64,000 bases of DNA, taken from Fimbriimonadaceae bacterium (lineage in GTDB: Bacteria > Armatimonadota > Fimbriimonadia > Fimbriimonadales > Fimbriimonadaceae). This document shows, in pieces, positions 1-8,487 of the stretch. Location of the stretch: contig JALHNM010000002.1 of NCBI GenBank assembly GCA_022843485.1, positions 282,238 through 346,237 of the forward strand. The letters are read 5' to 3'. A model generated the notes under the pieces. It saw only the letters and a program-made list of their open reading frames with translations. It was not told the DNA's origin and searched no databases. The first letter of the stretch is position 1, and each line of letters begins with the position of its first letter. Made by a program: the position numbers and the translations under genes.

Positions 1-253
1 GCGGATAGTTGCGGGGATCGAACCCGATCAGCCCCTCGGTGAGGAGGGCGGCGGCGCGGAGGTCGGCGATCTGGGCGGGGGTGAGCTCTTCCCCGCTCGC
101 ATGGGCGACGAGCGGCCCACGGGTGAGTCGCTCGATCTCGGCCAGGGTCGCCACGTACTCCTCCGCGTTGCGCAGCACGGGCACGCCCCCTGTCCGGGGC
201 CCACAGCCCGCGACCAGGGCCAGGACTGCGATGAAAGCCCACCTAGCCCACAA
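1..253 (-). CDS. Putative lipoprotein, 3' part outside window
   Basis: The minus strand reads from a TTG codon at 253-251 and stays open to the window edge. The first residues form a short lipoprotein signal peptide (MWARWAF, then a hydrophobic stretch) ending in the lipobox LVAGC, so the mature protein would be anchored by a lipidated Cys16. The visible 84 residues continue with a charged, alpha-helical looking stretch (EEYVATLAEIERL, then AQIADLRAAALLTEG) that resembles helical-repeat lipoproteins, but no family can be named. The start lies inside the last codons of leuS (8 nt before its stop region), so it is probably co-transcribed with leuS. The TTG start and function are inferred; the lipobox is seen directly. 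Confidence 0.55.
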   Translation of the reverse strand, partial: MWARWAFIAVLALVAGCGPRTGGVPVLRNAEEYVATLAEIERLTRGPLVAHASGEELTPAQIADLRAAALLTEGLIGFDPRNYP

Positions 254-2909
254 CGACGTTCACCAGCTTCCCGGGGACGACGATCACCTTCCGGACCTGT
301 TTGCCATCGATGAAGGCCTGGACTTTGGCCGAGGCGAGGGCGGCGGCCTCGAGGTCAGCCTGGCTCGCATCGGCAGCCACCTCGACCGTATCGCGGAGCT
401 TGCCGTTCACCTGCACCGCCACGGTGACGGTCTCGTCCCGGGCGATCTCTGCGTCGTAGGCCGGCCAATCGGCGTGGTACGTGAACCCCTCGTGGCCCAA
501 GCCCTCCCACATCTCGTCCGCGCTATGGGGGGCCCCCGGGCTTAGGACGAGCACGAGCGACTCCAGGGCCTCACTCCAGGCCAGCCGCTCCCTGGCGTCC
601 GGTTCCGACCCCTTCCGGAGGTCGTTGTAAGCGTTGAGCGTCTCCATCATCGCCGAGACGTAGGTGTTGAAGGCGAACCGCTCGATGTCCTCGGTGGCCT
701 TCTTGACCAGCTTGTGGGTGACCCGTCGCAGAGCACGGGCCCGTTCCGACAGCTCCTCCCCGCCGATCCGCGACCGCCAGGCGGGATCGTAGACGCCGTG
801 GAGGTCGCTGACGAGCCGGAACACCCGGGAGAGGAACCGGGAGGTCCCGTTCATGCCCTCGTTCGACCACTGCACGTCCGCCTCGAACGGTGCGACGAAC
901 AGCTCGTACAGCCGAAGCGAGTCGGCCCCGAACTGGGCGACGGCCTCGTCCGGAGTCACGACGTTGCCCTTGGACTTGCTCATCCGCACCCACCGCCAGG
1001 TCACCTCCCCTTCCGGGAGCGCCGCCGCCTCGGCGAAGCTCACGAGCACCCCGTCCTCACCGACCCCGAGCGTCTCCCCTTCGCGGGCTTGGCGGTACGG
1101 GGTGTGCCCGAGGACTTGGCCCTGGTTCATGAGTCGCTGGAACGGCTCCTCGACCGGCACAAGCCCGGCGTCGTAGAGCACCTTCGTCCAGAACCGGGCG
1201 TAAAGCAGGTGCATGACGGCGTGCTCCGCCCCGCCCACGTAGGCATCGACCGGCATCCAGTACGCCACCCGCCCGGGGTCCCACGCCTGGTCGGGGTTGT
1301 GGGGGTCACAGAAGCGCAGGAAGTACCACGAGGAGCAGGCAAAGCCGCCCATCGTATCCGTCTCCCGCCGGCCGAGCGTCCCCTCGGGGGTAGTGCAGTT
1401 GACGAACTCGGGGATGCCCGCAAGGGGCGAACTGCCGTCGTCCCCCGGCTCGTAGCTCTCGACCTTCGGGAGCTCGACGGGGAGCTGGTCGACCGGGATG
1501 AGCATCTCGTCGCCCTCGGCCGAGTAGCAGACCGGGATCGGACAGCCCCAATAGCGCTGGCGACTGATCAGCCAGTCACGGAGCTTGTAGTTGACCTTGC
1601 GCTCGCCGAGTTCGTTCTGCTCGAACCACTCCCCGAGCGCCCGCTGGGCCTCGGCCACAGGCATCCCGCTGTAAGCCCCCGAGTTGACGAGCACCCCGTC
1701 TTTCGCCTCGAACGCCCGGTCGGCGTCCGGGCCAGTCGGCGTTTCGGCCCCGGCGGGCGCGATGACCGTCCGCACCTCGACCCCGTGCGCCTTGGCGAAG
1801 TCGAAGTCGCGTTGGTCGTGCCCGGGCACGGCCATGATCGCGCCTGTCCCGTAGCCCATCAGGACGTAGTCCGCCACGTAGATGGGGATCCGCTCGTCGG
1901 TGAGCGGGTTGACCGCGTGGGCCCCGAGGAACACTCCGGTCTTCTCTCTGCCCTCGGCCTGTCGGTCCGTGTCGGAAAGGCGTTTCGCCGACGCCACATA
2001 CGCCTCGACCGCCTCCCGCCGCTCCTGGCCCGCCCGCCCGAGCACCCTCTTAACCACGGGGTGCTCGGGGGCAACGACGCAGAAGGTCACGCCGAACACC
2101 GTGTCGACCCGCGTCGTGAAGACCCGGACCTCGAGCGGCGACTCTCGAACCGAGAGGCCCTCGTCCCCGTCGTCGCCGACCTCGGCCCCGGGTTCGACCT
2201 CGACCGCCATCGTGAACTCGACCCCCTCGCTGCGGCCGATCCAGTTCCGCTGCATCTGCTTGATGCCCTCGGGCCAGTCGACCGTGTCGAGGCCGTCGAT
2301 GAGGCGCTGGGCGTACTCGGTGATCCGGAAGAACCACTGCGGGATAGCCCGCTTCTCGACCGGCGTCCCGCACCGCTCGCAAAGCCCCCCGACGACCTCT
2401 TCGTTGGCAAGGGCGGTCTTGTCCTTCGGGCACCAGTTGACTTCGGCGAGCTTGCGGTAAGCCAGACCCCGCTGGTGGAGGAGGGTGAACATCCACTGCG
2501 TCCACCGGTAGTAGTCGGGGTCGCTCGACTTGAAGCTCCGCTCCCAGTCGTACGAGACGCCGATGAGCTTCATCTGCCGCTCGTAGGTGCCGGCGTACTC
2601 GTCGATCATCGGCGCGGGGTGGGTCTTGCGCTTGATCGCCTCGTTCTCGGCGGGCAGGCCGAAGGCGTCGAACCCCATCGGGTGCAGCACGTTGTAGCCC
2701 TGCATGAACTTCATGCGGCAGAGCACGTCGGTGGGGACGTAGTTCCGGCAGTGCCCCACGCTCAGTCCCGCCCCGCTGGGGTAGGGGAAGAAGTCGAGGC
2801 CGTAGAACTTGGGTCGACCTGGCTCCTCCCGGGTGCGGAAGGCCTTGGCCGCCTCCCACCGCTCGCGCCACTTGGCTTCGAACTCCCCGGGGCTGTAGTG
2901 GTCGCGCAT
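243..2909 (-). CDS. leuS: Leucyl-tRNA synthetase
   Basis: Class I aminoacyl-tRNA synthetase that charges tRNA-Leu in the cytoplasm. The 888-residue product has the HIGH-type signature as SVGHCRNY near residue 50, a zinc-ribbon-like CERCGTP motif, an editing (CP1) domain with the TRVDTVFG segment, the KMSKS loop as MSKSKGN, and a C-terminal anticodon-binding domain ending in VQVNGKLRD. Length matches the family. The reading frame is open 43 codons further upstream, but the ATG at 2909 is chosen because MRDHYSPGEFEAKW is the usual LeuRS start; the upstream residues are low-complexity. A TAGATT hexamer lies about 45 nt upstream. The downstream lipoprotein start overlaps its 3' end. Divergent from rqcH with a 140-bp spacer. 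Confidence 0.97.
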   Translation of the reverse strand: MRDHYSPGEFEAKWRERWEAAKAFRTREEPGRPKFYGLDFFPYPSGAGLSVGHCRNYVPTDVLCRMKFMQGYNVLHPMGFDAFGLPAENEAIKRKTHPAPMIDEYAGTYERQMKLIGVSYDWERSFKSSDPDYYRWTQWMFTLLHQRGLAYRKLAEVNWCPKDKTALANEEVVGGLCERCGTPVEKRAIPQWFFRITEYAQRLIDGLDTVDWPEGIKQMQRNWIGRSEGVEFTMAVEVEPGAEVGDDGDEGLSVRESPLEVRVFTTRVDTVFGVTFCVVAPEHPVVKRVLGRAGQERREAVEAYVASAKRLSDTDRQAEGREKTGVFLGAHAVNPLTDERIPIYVADYVLMGYGTGAIMAVPGHDQRDFDFAKAHGVEVRTVIAPAGAETPTGPDADRAFEAKDGVLVNSGAYSGMPVAEAQRALGEWFEQNELGERKVNYKLRDWLISRQRYWGCPIPVCYSAEGDEMLIPVDQLPVELPKVESYEPGDDGSSPLAGIPEFVNCTTPEGTLGRRETDTMGGFACSSWYFLRFCDPHNPDQAWDPGRVAYWMPVDAYVGGAEHAVMHLLYARFWTKVLYDAGLVPVEEPFQRLMNQGQVLGHTPYRQAREGETLGVGEDGVLVSFAEAAALPEGEVTWRWVRMSKSKGNVVTPDEAVAQFGADSLRLYELFVAPFEADVQWSNEGMNGTSRFLSRVFRLVSDLHGVYDPAWRSRIGGEELSERARALRRVTHKLVKKATEDIERFAFNTYVSAMMETLNAYNDLRKGSEPDARERLAWSEALESLVLVLSPGAPHSADEMWEGLGHEGFTYHADWPAYDAEIARDETVTVAVQVNGKLRDTVEVAADASQADLEAAALASAKVQAFIDGKQVRKVIVVPGKLVNVVVG

Positions 2910-3033
2910 CGTCCGTCCAACGCCCCGCCTCTGGGCCGGGCGACACCCCGAATCTACCGTAGCCAGAGCCCACCCGACTGAGCCACCGCCCCCCAGCCCA
3001 CCCCGGCGACAAAGTCCACCCTCCGCCCGGGGC

Positions 3034-3039
3034 CACAAT
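3034..3039 (+). promoter_or_regulatory. -10-like element before rqcH
   Basis: CACAAT ends 10 nt before the rqcH ATG and no Shine-Dalgarno is present between them. The same hexamer at the same spacing precedes the gene at 8488. It is one member of the recurrent TANNNT/CANNNT motif described in the findings. Confidence 0.4.
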
Positions 3040-3049
3040 CGGGGGACGC

Positions 3050-4636
3050 ATGAAGACCCCGTTCGACGCCCTCTGCCTCGCGGCGGTCGTGGCCGAGCTC
3101 CAGCCGTGGCTCGGGGCGAAGCTGCAGCGCGTGGTCCAGCCGGGGCCGCTCACGATCGTGCTCGGCTTCTACGGGCGGGGTGAGGCGTGGTTGCTCCTCT
3201 CGGCCGACCCCCGCTATGCCCGGGCCCACCTCGTGGCCCGTCGGCCCGGGTCGCTCAAGCCCTTGCCGCCGTTCTGCACCGAGCTGCGCCAGCGCCTAGA
3301 CGACGCCCTGCTCGTGTTCGCCCGGCAACGGGGGCTGGACCGGGTGCTCGAACTCGGGCTCTCCGGCCCGGAGGGCGACTGGACCCTCGTCGCCGAGCTC
3401 ATGGGCAAGCACGCGAACCTCATGCTCGTCCGAGCGGACCGGGTCGTCGTGACTGCCGCCAAGTGGGTGGGCCCGGGCAAGAGCCAGCGCCCCGTCCTGC
3501 CGATGCGCCCCTACGAACCGCCCCCCTTCGCCCCTCGCCCGTCGATCCTCGAGGCGGGGCCAGGCGACGACCTCGCCTCGTTCGAAGGGGCCTCCCCGTT
3601 CCTGCTTAGGCTCATCGCGGCGGGGACGACGCTCGACCGGGTTCAGCGAGCCTTCCGGGACCACGACTTCGAGCCGGTCTACGCAGAGGGGTCGGGGGCC
3701 TACCCCCTTCCGCTGACCGGGCTCGTCCGCAACGACCTCCCCCGCTCGTCGGTGAGCCAGGGGCTAGAGCAGCACTTCGAGGGGCTGATCGAGGCCGAAG
3801 CCCTCCTCTCGGCCCGGGGGTCGCTCCGCACCCAGCTCGAACGTGTCCGGCTCGCCCGGGAAGTCGCCCTGCGCGACGTGGACGAGGCCCTCGCCGCTGC
3901 CCGCGACGCCAACGCCATCCAGCGCCGCGGGGAGCTCATCCTCGCGTACCAGGGCCAGATCCGTCCCGGCGACGCCGTGCTCGAGGCGTGGGACTACGAC
4001 GGCGAGCCCATCGCCATCCCGTTGCGGCCAGAATTGACCCCCGTCGAGAACGCCCAACGGGTCTTCGAAAAGGCCAAGCGGGCCAAGAACCGGGCCGAGG
4101 CGGTCGCCGACCAGCGCGGGCGGTTGGGCGAGGACCTCGCTAAGGTCTCCGAAGCTCTGGAGAGGCTCGAGAAGGCGTGCACCGTCGCCGAGGTCGAGGC
4201 CCTGCGGCAGGAGGCCGACGGGCGGAAGTGGCTCCACCGGTCCGGCGCCCCGCTCCGCAAGGAAGAGCGCCCCTACGAAGGCCACGCCATCCGGGAGCTC
4301 GTGAGCCCAGGCGGGTGGGCCGTCCTCTACGGCGAGAACGCCACCGCGAACGACTTCCTCACGACCAAGGTGGCCCGTCCCAGCGACCTGTGGTTCCACG
4401 TCCGGGGGGCGCCGTCCACCCACGTGGTCCTCCGGACCCACAACCAGCCCCAAAAGGTGCAACGGCCGGACATCGAGTTCGCGGCCCGCCTCGCCGTGCG
4501 CCACTCGGCCGCCAAGCACTCGAGCTATGTCTCGGTCGACTACACCCAGCGGCGGTACGTGCGCAAGCCGCGAGGTTCGGCCCCGGGGACGGCCGTCTAC
4601 GACCATGAGACGACGCTCCACGTGGAGGGGGTCTGA
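3050..4636 (+). CDS. rqcH: RqcH/NFACT-family ribosome quality control protein
   Basis: 528-residue NFACT-N, coiled-coil, NFACT-R protein. The N-terminal domain has the family hallmarks (start MKTPFDALCLAAVV, then ELMGKHANLMLV near residue 120), the middle third is a charged helical region, and the C-terminal NFACT-R domain has SDLWFHVRGAPSTHVVLR followed by AARLAVRHSAAKHSS. In bacteria RqcH binds obstructed 50S subunits and directs C-terminal alanine tailing of stalled nascent chains; older annotations call this family fibronectin-binding protein. The function here is by homology of motifs. It is preceded by a CACAAT -10-like element and followed after 2 nt by a PAP2 phosphatase gene, so both are probably one transcript. 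Confidence 0.9.
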   Translation: MKTPFDALCLAAVVAELQPWLGAKLQRVVQPGPLTIVLGFYGRGEAWLLLSADPRYARAHLVARRPGSLKPLPPFCTELRQRLDDALLVFARQRGLDRVLELGLSGPEGDWTLVAELMGKHANLMLVRADRVVVTAAKWVGPGKSQRPVLPMRPYEPPPFAPRPSILEAGPGDDLASFEGASPFLLRLIAAGTTLDRVQRAFRDHDFEPVYAEGSGAYPLPLTGLVRNDLPRSSVSQGLEQHFEGLIEAEALLSARGSLRTQLERVRLAREVALRDVDEALAAARDANAIQRRGELILAYQGQIRPGDAVLEAWDYDGEPIAIPLRPELTPVENAQRVFEKAKRAKNRAEAVADQRGRLGEDLAKVSEALERLEKACTVAEVEALRQEADGRKWLHRSGAPLRKEERPYEGHAIRELVSPGGWAVLYGENATANDFLTTKVARPSDLWFHVRGAPSTHVVLRTHNQPQKVQRPDIEFAARLAVRHSAAKHSSYVSVDYTQRRYVRKPRGSAPGTAVYDHETTLHVEGV

Positions 4637-4638
4637 CG

Positions 4639-5322
4639 GTGCCCCTACCGCCGCTCTGGGAGCTCGACCAAGCGCTCTTTCGGGCAGTCCACGAGGGGGC
4701 CCGCCGCGAGTGGCTAGACCCAGCCCTCCAGGTCGTCAACGACATGGGCCTCGGCTACCTCCAGATCGCGGCGCTCGTCGCAGCGGCGTGGCTGGGCCGG
4801 GGGCCACGGTGGGCGGTGGCGGGTCTCCTCGTCGCGGTGGCGGCGGCGGGGGTGGTCTACGAGGCGCGATTGGCGCCGGTCGTGGCCCTTGCTGGCCTGG
4901 CGGGGGTGCTGCTCTTCTCGGGGCGGCCAGCGGCGCTTTGCGGTCTCGCCGCGTTGGTGGCGTCGGGACTGGTGCGCTTGCTGGTCGTACCCGTGGCCGG
5001 GCGGCAGCGGCCGAGCAACTTCGACTTCGCCCAGCCGATGGAGGCGATCTTCGGGCGGTCGAGCTTCCCGAGCGGGCACGCGACGACCAGCTTTGCCCTT
5101 GCCGTTGCGGTCTGGTGGTGCCTGCGGGGGACGGACCGGGCCTGGGTGGGGCCTGCCGCCTTGGCCATCGCGTGCCTCGTCGGCTTCGGGCGGGTCTATG
5201 CGGGGGTCCACTACCCGTTGGACGTCCTCGCCGCGGCCGGGTTGGGCGCGGCGGCTGGGAGCGCGGCCTACCTGGTCTGGCAGGCTCGGGGGTGGCTGGA
5301 ACCCGCTGCGCCCGAGGCCTAG
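4639..5322 (+). CDS. PAP2-family membrane phosphatase
   Basis: 227-residue integral membrane protein with about six hydrophobic segments. All three phosphatase motifs of the PAP2 superfamily are visible: AGRQRPSN (motif 1), FPSGHATTS (motif 2, with the catalytic His) and GRVYAGVHYPLDV (motif 3, His and Asp). Such enzymes dephosphorylate lipid phosphates such as phosphatidic acid or undecaprenyl diphosphate at the membrane; which substrate applies here cannot be told. It starts with GTG two nucleotides after the rqcH stop. Its TAG stop shares the four bases CTAG with the stop codon of the convergent accA gene. Confidence 0.88.
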   Translation: MPLPPLWELDQALFRAVHEGARREWLDPALQVVNDMGLGYLQIAALVAAAWLGRGPRWAVAGLLVAVAAAGVVYEARLAPVVALAGLAGVLLFSGRPAALCGLAALVASGLVRLLVVPVAGRQRPSNFDFAQPMEAIFGRSSFPSGHATTSFALAVAVWWCLRGTDRAWVGPAALAIACLVGFGRVYAGVHYPLDVLAAAGLGAAAGSAAYLVWQARGWLEPAAPEA

Positions 5323-6293
5323 ACCGTCTCGTACACGCCCATCCGCCGGAACCGGTCGTACCGGTGGCGCTTGACCTCGTTCGGGCCCATCCGGTCGAGG
5401 GCGGCCAGGCTCTCGAGCACCGCCCGCTTGACCGTGTCGGCGGCCTCGACCGGGTCCCGGTGCGCCCCTCCGAACGGCTCGGGCAGCACGCGGTCCACAA
5501 GGCCGAGCTCCCCGGCGCTCCGGGCGGTGAGGCGGAGGGCGGCCGCGGCCTGGGGCCCCTTCGCCGGGTCGCGCCACAGGATCGCCGCACACCCTTCGGG
5601 CGGGATCACGGAGTAGATCGCGTGCTCTTGCATGAGGACCTCGTTCGCCGCCGCAATGCCGATGGCCCCGCCGCTCCCGCCTTCGCCGATCACCACCGAC
5701 ACGACCGGCACCGTGAGCGAGAACATGACCCGCATCGAGTCCGCGATCGCCTCGCTGATGCCCCGGCTCTCGCTCTCGACCCCAGGGTCCGCGGCCGGGG
5801 TGTCGACGAAGGTGACGACCGGCATCCGGAACCGCTCGGCCATCTCGAAGAGCCGGATCGCCTTCCGGTACCCCTCCGGCTTACACATGGCGAAGTTGCG
5901 GAAGGTCCGCTCCTGCAGGTTCCGGCCCTTCTGGTGGCCGAGTACCATGACCGGCCTCTCGTCGAGCCGCGCCGGGCCGCCGACGACCGCCTTGTCGTCC
6001 CCCACCCGCCTGTCCCCCGCCAGTTCGGTGAACTCGGTGAACATGGCGTCCACGTAGTCCAGCGTGTACGGCCGGGGCTCCGCCCGGGCCATGAGCACCT
6101 CCTCCCACGGGCCCATGCGGGTGATCATCACGTTGAGCACCGCGTCGCGCCTGCGTTCGAAGTCGTGCACCTTCGCCTCGAGCCGTTCGTGCTCGACTGG
6201 GTCGGTCTCTTTCGCCGCGGCCGCCCGTAGCTTCTCGATGAGCTCCTCGAGTTCGAGGAGCGGCTTCATCCATTCTTTCCAGGTCTTCGCCAT
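5319..6293 (-). CDS. accA: Acetyl-CoA carboxylase carboxyltransferase subunit alpha
   Basis: 324-residue AccA. Visible signatures are the N-terminal helix MAKTWKEWMKPLLELEE, the crotonase-like core with GHQKGRNLQER, the oxyanion-type segments EGGSGGAIGIAA and YSVIPPEGCAAILWRD, and the C-terminal helix ending YDRFRRMGVYETV. With AccD it transfers the carboxyl group from carboxybiotin to acetyl-CoA, giving malonyl-CoA for fatty acid synthesis. It follows accD after 6 nt with an ATG start, forming an accDA operon. The biotin carrier and carboxylase genes (accB, accC) are not in the window. The stop overlaps that of the convergent PAP2 gene in CTAG. Confidence 0.97.
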   Translation of the reverse strand: MAKTWKEWMKPLLELEELIEKLRAAAAKETDPVEHERLEAKVHDFERRRDAVLNVMITRMGPWEEVLMARAEPRPYTLDYVDAMFTEFTELAGDRRVGDDKAVVGGPARLDERPVMVLGHQKGRNLQERTFRNFAMCKPEGYRKAIRLFEMAERFRMPVVTFVDTPAADPGVESESRGISEAIADSMRVMFSLTVPVVSVVIGEGGSGGAIGIAAANEVLMQEHAIYSVIPPEGCAAILWRDPAKGPQAAAALRLTARSAGELGLVDRVLPEPFGGAHRDPVEAADTVKRAVLESLAALDRMGPNEVKRHRYDRFRRMGVYETV

Positions 6294-6299
6294 CTTGCC

Positions 6300-7124
6300 T
6301 TACCCGACCAGGGCCTCCTTGGGGGCGAGGTGGGCGCCGAGGGCACCGACGAGCCGTCCCAAGTGGTCGCGCAGCTCTCGCCGGTGGACGATGGCGTCCA
6401 CCATCCCTGCCCGCAGGCAGAACTCCGCGGTCTGGAAGTCGTCCGGGGCCTTCACGACTTGCGCCTGCTTACTCACCCGGGCCCCGGCGAACCCGACGAG
6501 GGCCCGAGGCTCGGCGAGGATGACGTCCGCCACGCTCGCGTAGCTCGCCAGGACCCCCGCCATCGTCGGGTCGGTGAAGACCGCGATGAACGGCACGCCC
6601 TCGCTCCGGCAGCGCTCGACGGCGGCGGTCGTCTTGGCCATCTGCATGAGGCTCAGCAGCCCTTCCTGCATCCTGGCCCCGCCGCTCGCGCAGAAGGCCA
6701 CGACCGGCATGAGCTCGTCGCAGCCGCGCTCCAGCGCCCGGGTCACCTTCTCGCCCGCGACCGAGCCCATCGAGCCGCCCATGAAGTGGAAGTCGGCGAC
6801 GGCCACGCTTACCCGCCGCCCTTCGATCCGGGCCCGGCCGCCCACCACGCTGTCCGCCATCCCCGTCTTCGCCATCGCCGCGACGTGCTTCTCCCGGTAC
6901 TCGGGGAACTCGAGCGGGTCTACCGAGCGAAGGCCGGTGTCGGTCTCCTCGAACGTGCCAGGGTCGAACGTCGCCTCGACCCGTTCCTGCCAGGTCAGCC
7001 GGTGGTGGTGCCCGCAATGGCCGCACACCTTGAGGTCCCGCAGGAACTCGGCGAGGAACAGGGTCTTACGGCAGTTGGCGCACTGGACGAACCGCCCGGG
7101 GGTCGGGCTCTGGCCCATCGACAT
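6300..7124 (-). CDS. accD: Acetyl-CoA carboxylase carboxyltransferase subunit beta
   Basis: 274-residue AccD. An N-terminal four-Cys zinc ribbon (CANC, about 17 residues, CGHCG) precedes the crotonase-fold domain with [17 protein letters not shown], then [21 protein letters not shown] and the [16 protein letters not shown] segment. It pairs with AccA in the carboxyltransferase. Two ATGs lie close together (7124 and 7118); 7124 is preferred because TAACCT, a -10-like hexamer, sits 7 nt upstream, as in many other genes here. It is transcribed divergently from yjbQ, whose own -10-like element is within 45 bp. Confidence 0.95.
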   Translation of the reverse strand: MSMGQSPTPGRFVQCANCRKTLFLAEFLRDLKVCGHCGHHHRLTWQERVEATFDPGTFEETDTGLRSVDPLEFPEYREKHVAAMAKTGMADSVVGGRARIEGRRVSVAVADFHFMGGSMGSVAGEKVTRALERGCDELMPVVAFCASGGARMQEGLLSLMQMAKTTAAVERCRSEGVPFIAVFTDPTMAGVLASYASVADVILAEPRALVGFAGARVSKQAQVVKAPDDFQTAEFCLRAGMVDAIVHRRELRDHLGRLVGALGAHLAPKEALVG

Positions 7125-7179
7125 GACGGGCAGGTTACCCCCACCGCCCCGCCCCGAAGGCCCGGGTAACGTCCGGCCG

Positions 7180-7587
7180 ATGACCCACACCGACTACCTC
7201 TGGTTCGAGACCGAGCACCGGGAACAGTTCGTGCGCATTACGGACGAGGTCGAGCGGATCGTGGCCACAAGCGGCGTGCGGGAGGGCATGGTCCTCGTGA
7301 GCGCGATGCACATCACGGCCGCCGTGTACGTCAACGACTGGGAGGACGGGCTGATCGCGGACATCCAGGAGTGGCTCGACGGGCTGGCCCCGAAGAAGGA
7401 CTACCGCCACCACCGCACCGGCGAGGACAACGGGGAGGCCCACCTCAAGAACCTCGTGCTGCACCACCAGGTCGTGATCCCGATCACGGCCGGCCGCCTC
7501 GACCTGGGGCCCTGGCAGCAGGTCTTCTACGCCGAGTTCGACGGCCGCCGCCGCAAGCGGGTCGTGGTCAAGGTCATGGGCGAGTGA
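7180..7587 (+). CDS. yjbQ: YjbQ-family protein (UPF0047)
   Basis: 135-residue small beta-rich protein of the YjbQ family. Characteristic residues include the [13 protein letters not shown] start, [19 protein letters not shown], the histidine-rich [17 protein letters not shown], and the C-terminal [21 protein letters not shown]. Conserved His and Asp/Glu residues suggest a metal site; some members have weak thiamine phosphate synthase activity, but the physiological role is unsettled. The ATG at 7180 is chosen because TAACGT lies 7 nt upstream and the protein then has the family length; the open frame extends far upstream but only through accD antisense sequence. Confidence 0.88.
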   Translation: MTHTDYLWFETEHREQFVRITDEVERIVATSGVREGMVLVSAMHITAAVYVNDWEDGLIADIQEWLDGLAPKKDYRHHRTGEDNGEAHLKNLVLHHQVVIPITAGRLDLGPWQQVFYAEFDGRRRKRVVVKVMGE

Positions 7588-7608
7588 CCCCCCCTTCGCC
7601 CGGGGGTT

Positions 7609-7702
7609 CTGTGCTTCGAACGTGCTGCACACGTGCTTCATACGTGCTTCAAACCCGGGTTTGAAGCACAGTTGAAGCACGTTTGAGGCGGGTTTGAAGC
7701 GA
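7609..7702. repeat. Array of inverted GTGCTTCAAAC words
   Basis: After yjbQ there are four copies of a GTGCTTC/GTGCTGC word on the top strand followed by four inverted copies (TTGAAGCAC, TTGAAGCAC, GTTTGAGGC, GTTTGAAGC). The centre, 7644-7669, is a perfect 26-bp palindrome whose left half is GTGCTTCAAACCC. The whole block can fold into one long imperfect hairpin or several alternative ones. It may act as the terminator of yjbQ or as a selfish palindromic element; no T-run follows it. No coding potential is evident. Confidence 0.7.
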
Positions 7703-7757
7703 GGGTGTCCCGTGTACGGCCCCCCGTCAGGTCGGCGGCGGCGCATACTCCTGGCCT

Positions 7758-8384
7758 GTGGACGCCCTGCCCCGAGCCCTCCTCCTCGACCTAGACGGGA
7801 CGTTGCTCGACTCCGAGCCCTCGTACAAGCGGACGGAGGCGGCGGTGCTGCTCGAACTCGGGGTCGACGCGAGCGAGGCCGAGCTCGACGGCTACACGGG
7901 GACGCCGCTCGCCGCGTGGCTCCGACGGGTCGAGGAGCGCCATGGGGTCACCGTCCCGCCCGAGGCCTTCCTCGCCCGCCACCGACCGGTCATGGAGGCC
8001 GAGGTCGCCGAACGGATCGCGCTCTTCCCGGACACCGTCGCCCTCTTGGACCGCTTCCCCGGGCCTGTCGCCCTCGTGACGTCGTCGATGCGCTGGTACG
8101 TCGAGGCCGTCTTCGCCCGCCACCCGGCGTTGGCGGCCCGGTTCGGGGCGGTGGTGACTGCGGACGACGTCCACCGTGGCAAGCCCGACCCCGAGCCGTT
8201 CCTCCTGGGCGCCCGGCTCCTGGGGGTCGCCCCGAGCGAGTGCCTCGCGGTCGAGGACTCGGCGAACGGCGTCACCGCCGCCGTCGCCGCAGGCTGCCAC
8301 ACCGTCGCGATCGACCGCGACGGCCGCCACGACCTCTCGCACGCTCACCAGGTTTTCGACACTCTCGACCGGGTCTTGGGGTGA
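7758..8384 (+). CDS. HAD-superfamily phosphatase, beta-phosphoglucomutase-like
   Basis: 208-residue HAD hydrolase. Motif I is LLLDLDGTLLDSEP (nucleophile Asp and acid/base Asp), motif II is ALVTSS, motif III is the Lys in HRGKPDPEPFLLGA, and motif IV is CLAVEDSANGVTAA. A helical cap lies between motifs I and II. This layout fits the beta-phosphoglucomutase/phosphatase subgroup (HAD subfamily IA), acting on small phosphorylated metabolites; the substrate is unknown. The start is GTG, 8 nt after a CATACT -10-like element. It is flanked on both sides by short inverted-word repeats. Confidence 0.87.
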   Translation: MDALPRALLLDLDGTLLDSEPSYKRTEAAVLLELGVDASEAELDGYTGTPLAAWLRRVEERHGVTVPPEAFLARHRPVMEAEVAERIALFPDTVALLDRFPGPVALVTSSMRWYVEAVFARHPALAARFGAVVTADDVHRGKPDPEPFLLGARLLGVAPSECLAVEDSANGVTAAVAAGCHTVAIDRDGRHDLSHAHQVFDTLDRVLG

Positions 8385-8387
8385 CCG

Positions 8388-8455
8388 GGTGGACGGAGTG
8401 CACGGTGTGGACAGTCCACCAGGTCCATCCGGTCCACCTAGTCCACCCACCCCGC
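8388..8455. repeat. Array of GTCCACC/GGTGGAC words
   Basis: Between the HAD gene and the next gene, seven-base words GTGGAC and GTCCAC or GTCCATC are repeated six times. Two (GGTGTGGAC and GTCCACC) form a tight inverted repeat, and three more GTCCAYC copies follow at 10-bp spacing. A hairpin terminator function for the HAD gene is possible. It has the same style as the 7609 array but a different word. Confidence 0.5.
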
Positions 8456-8487
8456 CCCTAGCCCAAAGTGCCACAATAGCCCCGGCC

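Noticed and set aside
9-40. tRNA-like GGGGATCGAACCC segment at the left edge
   Set aside because: It lies inside the lipoprotein reading frame and no acceptor stem, anticodon arm or CCA partner was found around it.
714-2981. Long plus-strand frame opposite leuS
   Set aside because: It mirrors leuS codon by codon and has no recognisable domain; a shadow of a high-GC gene.
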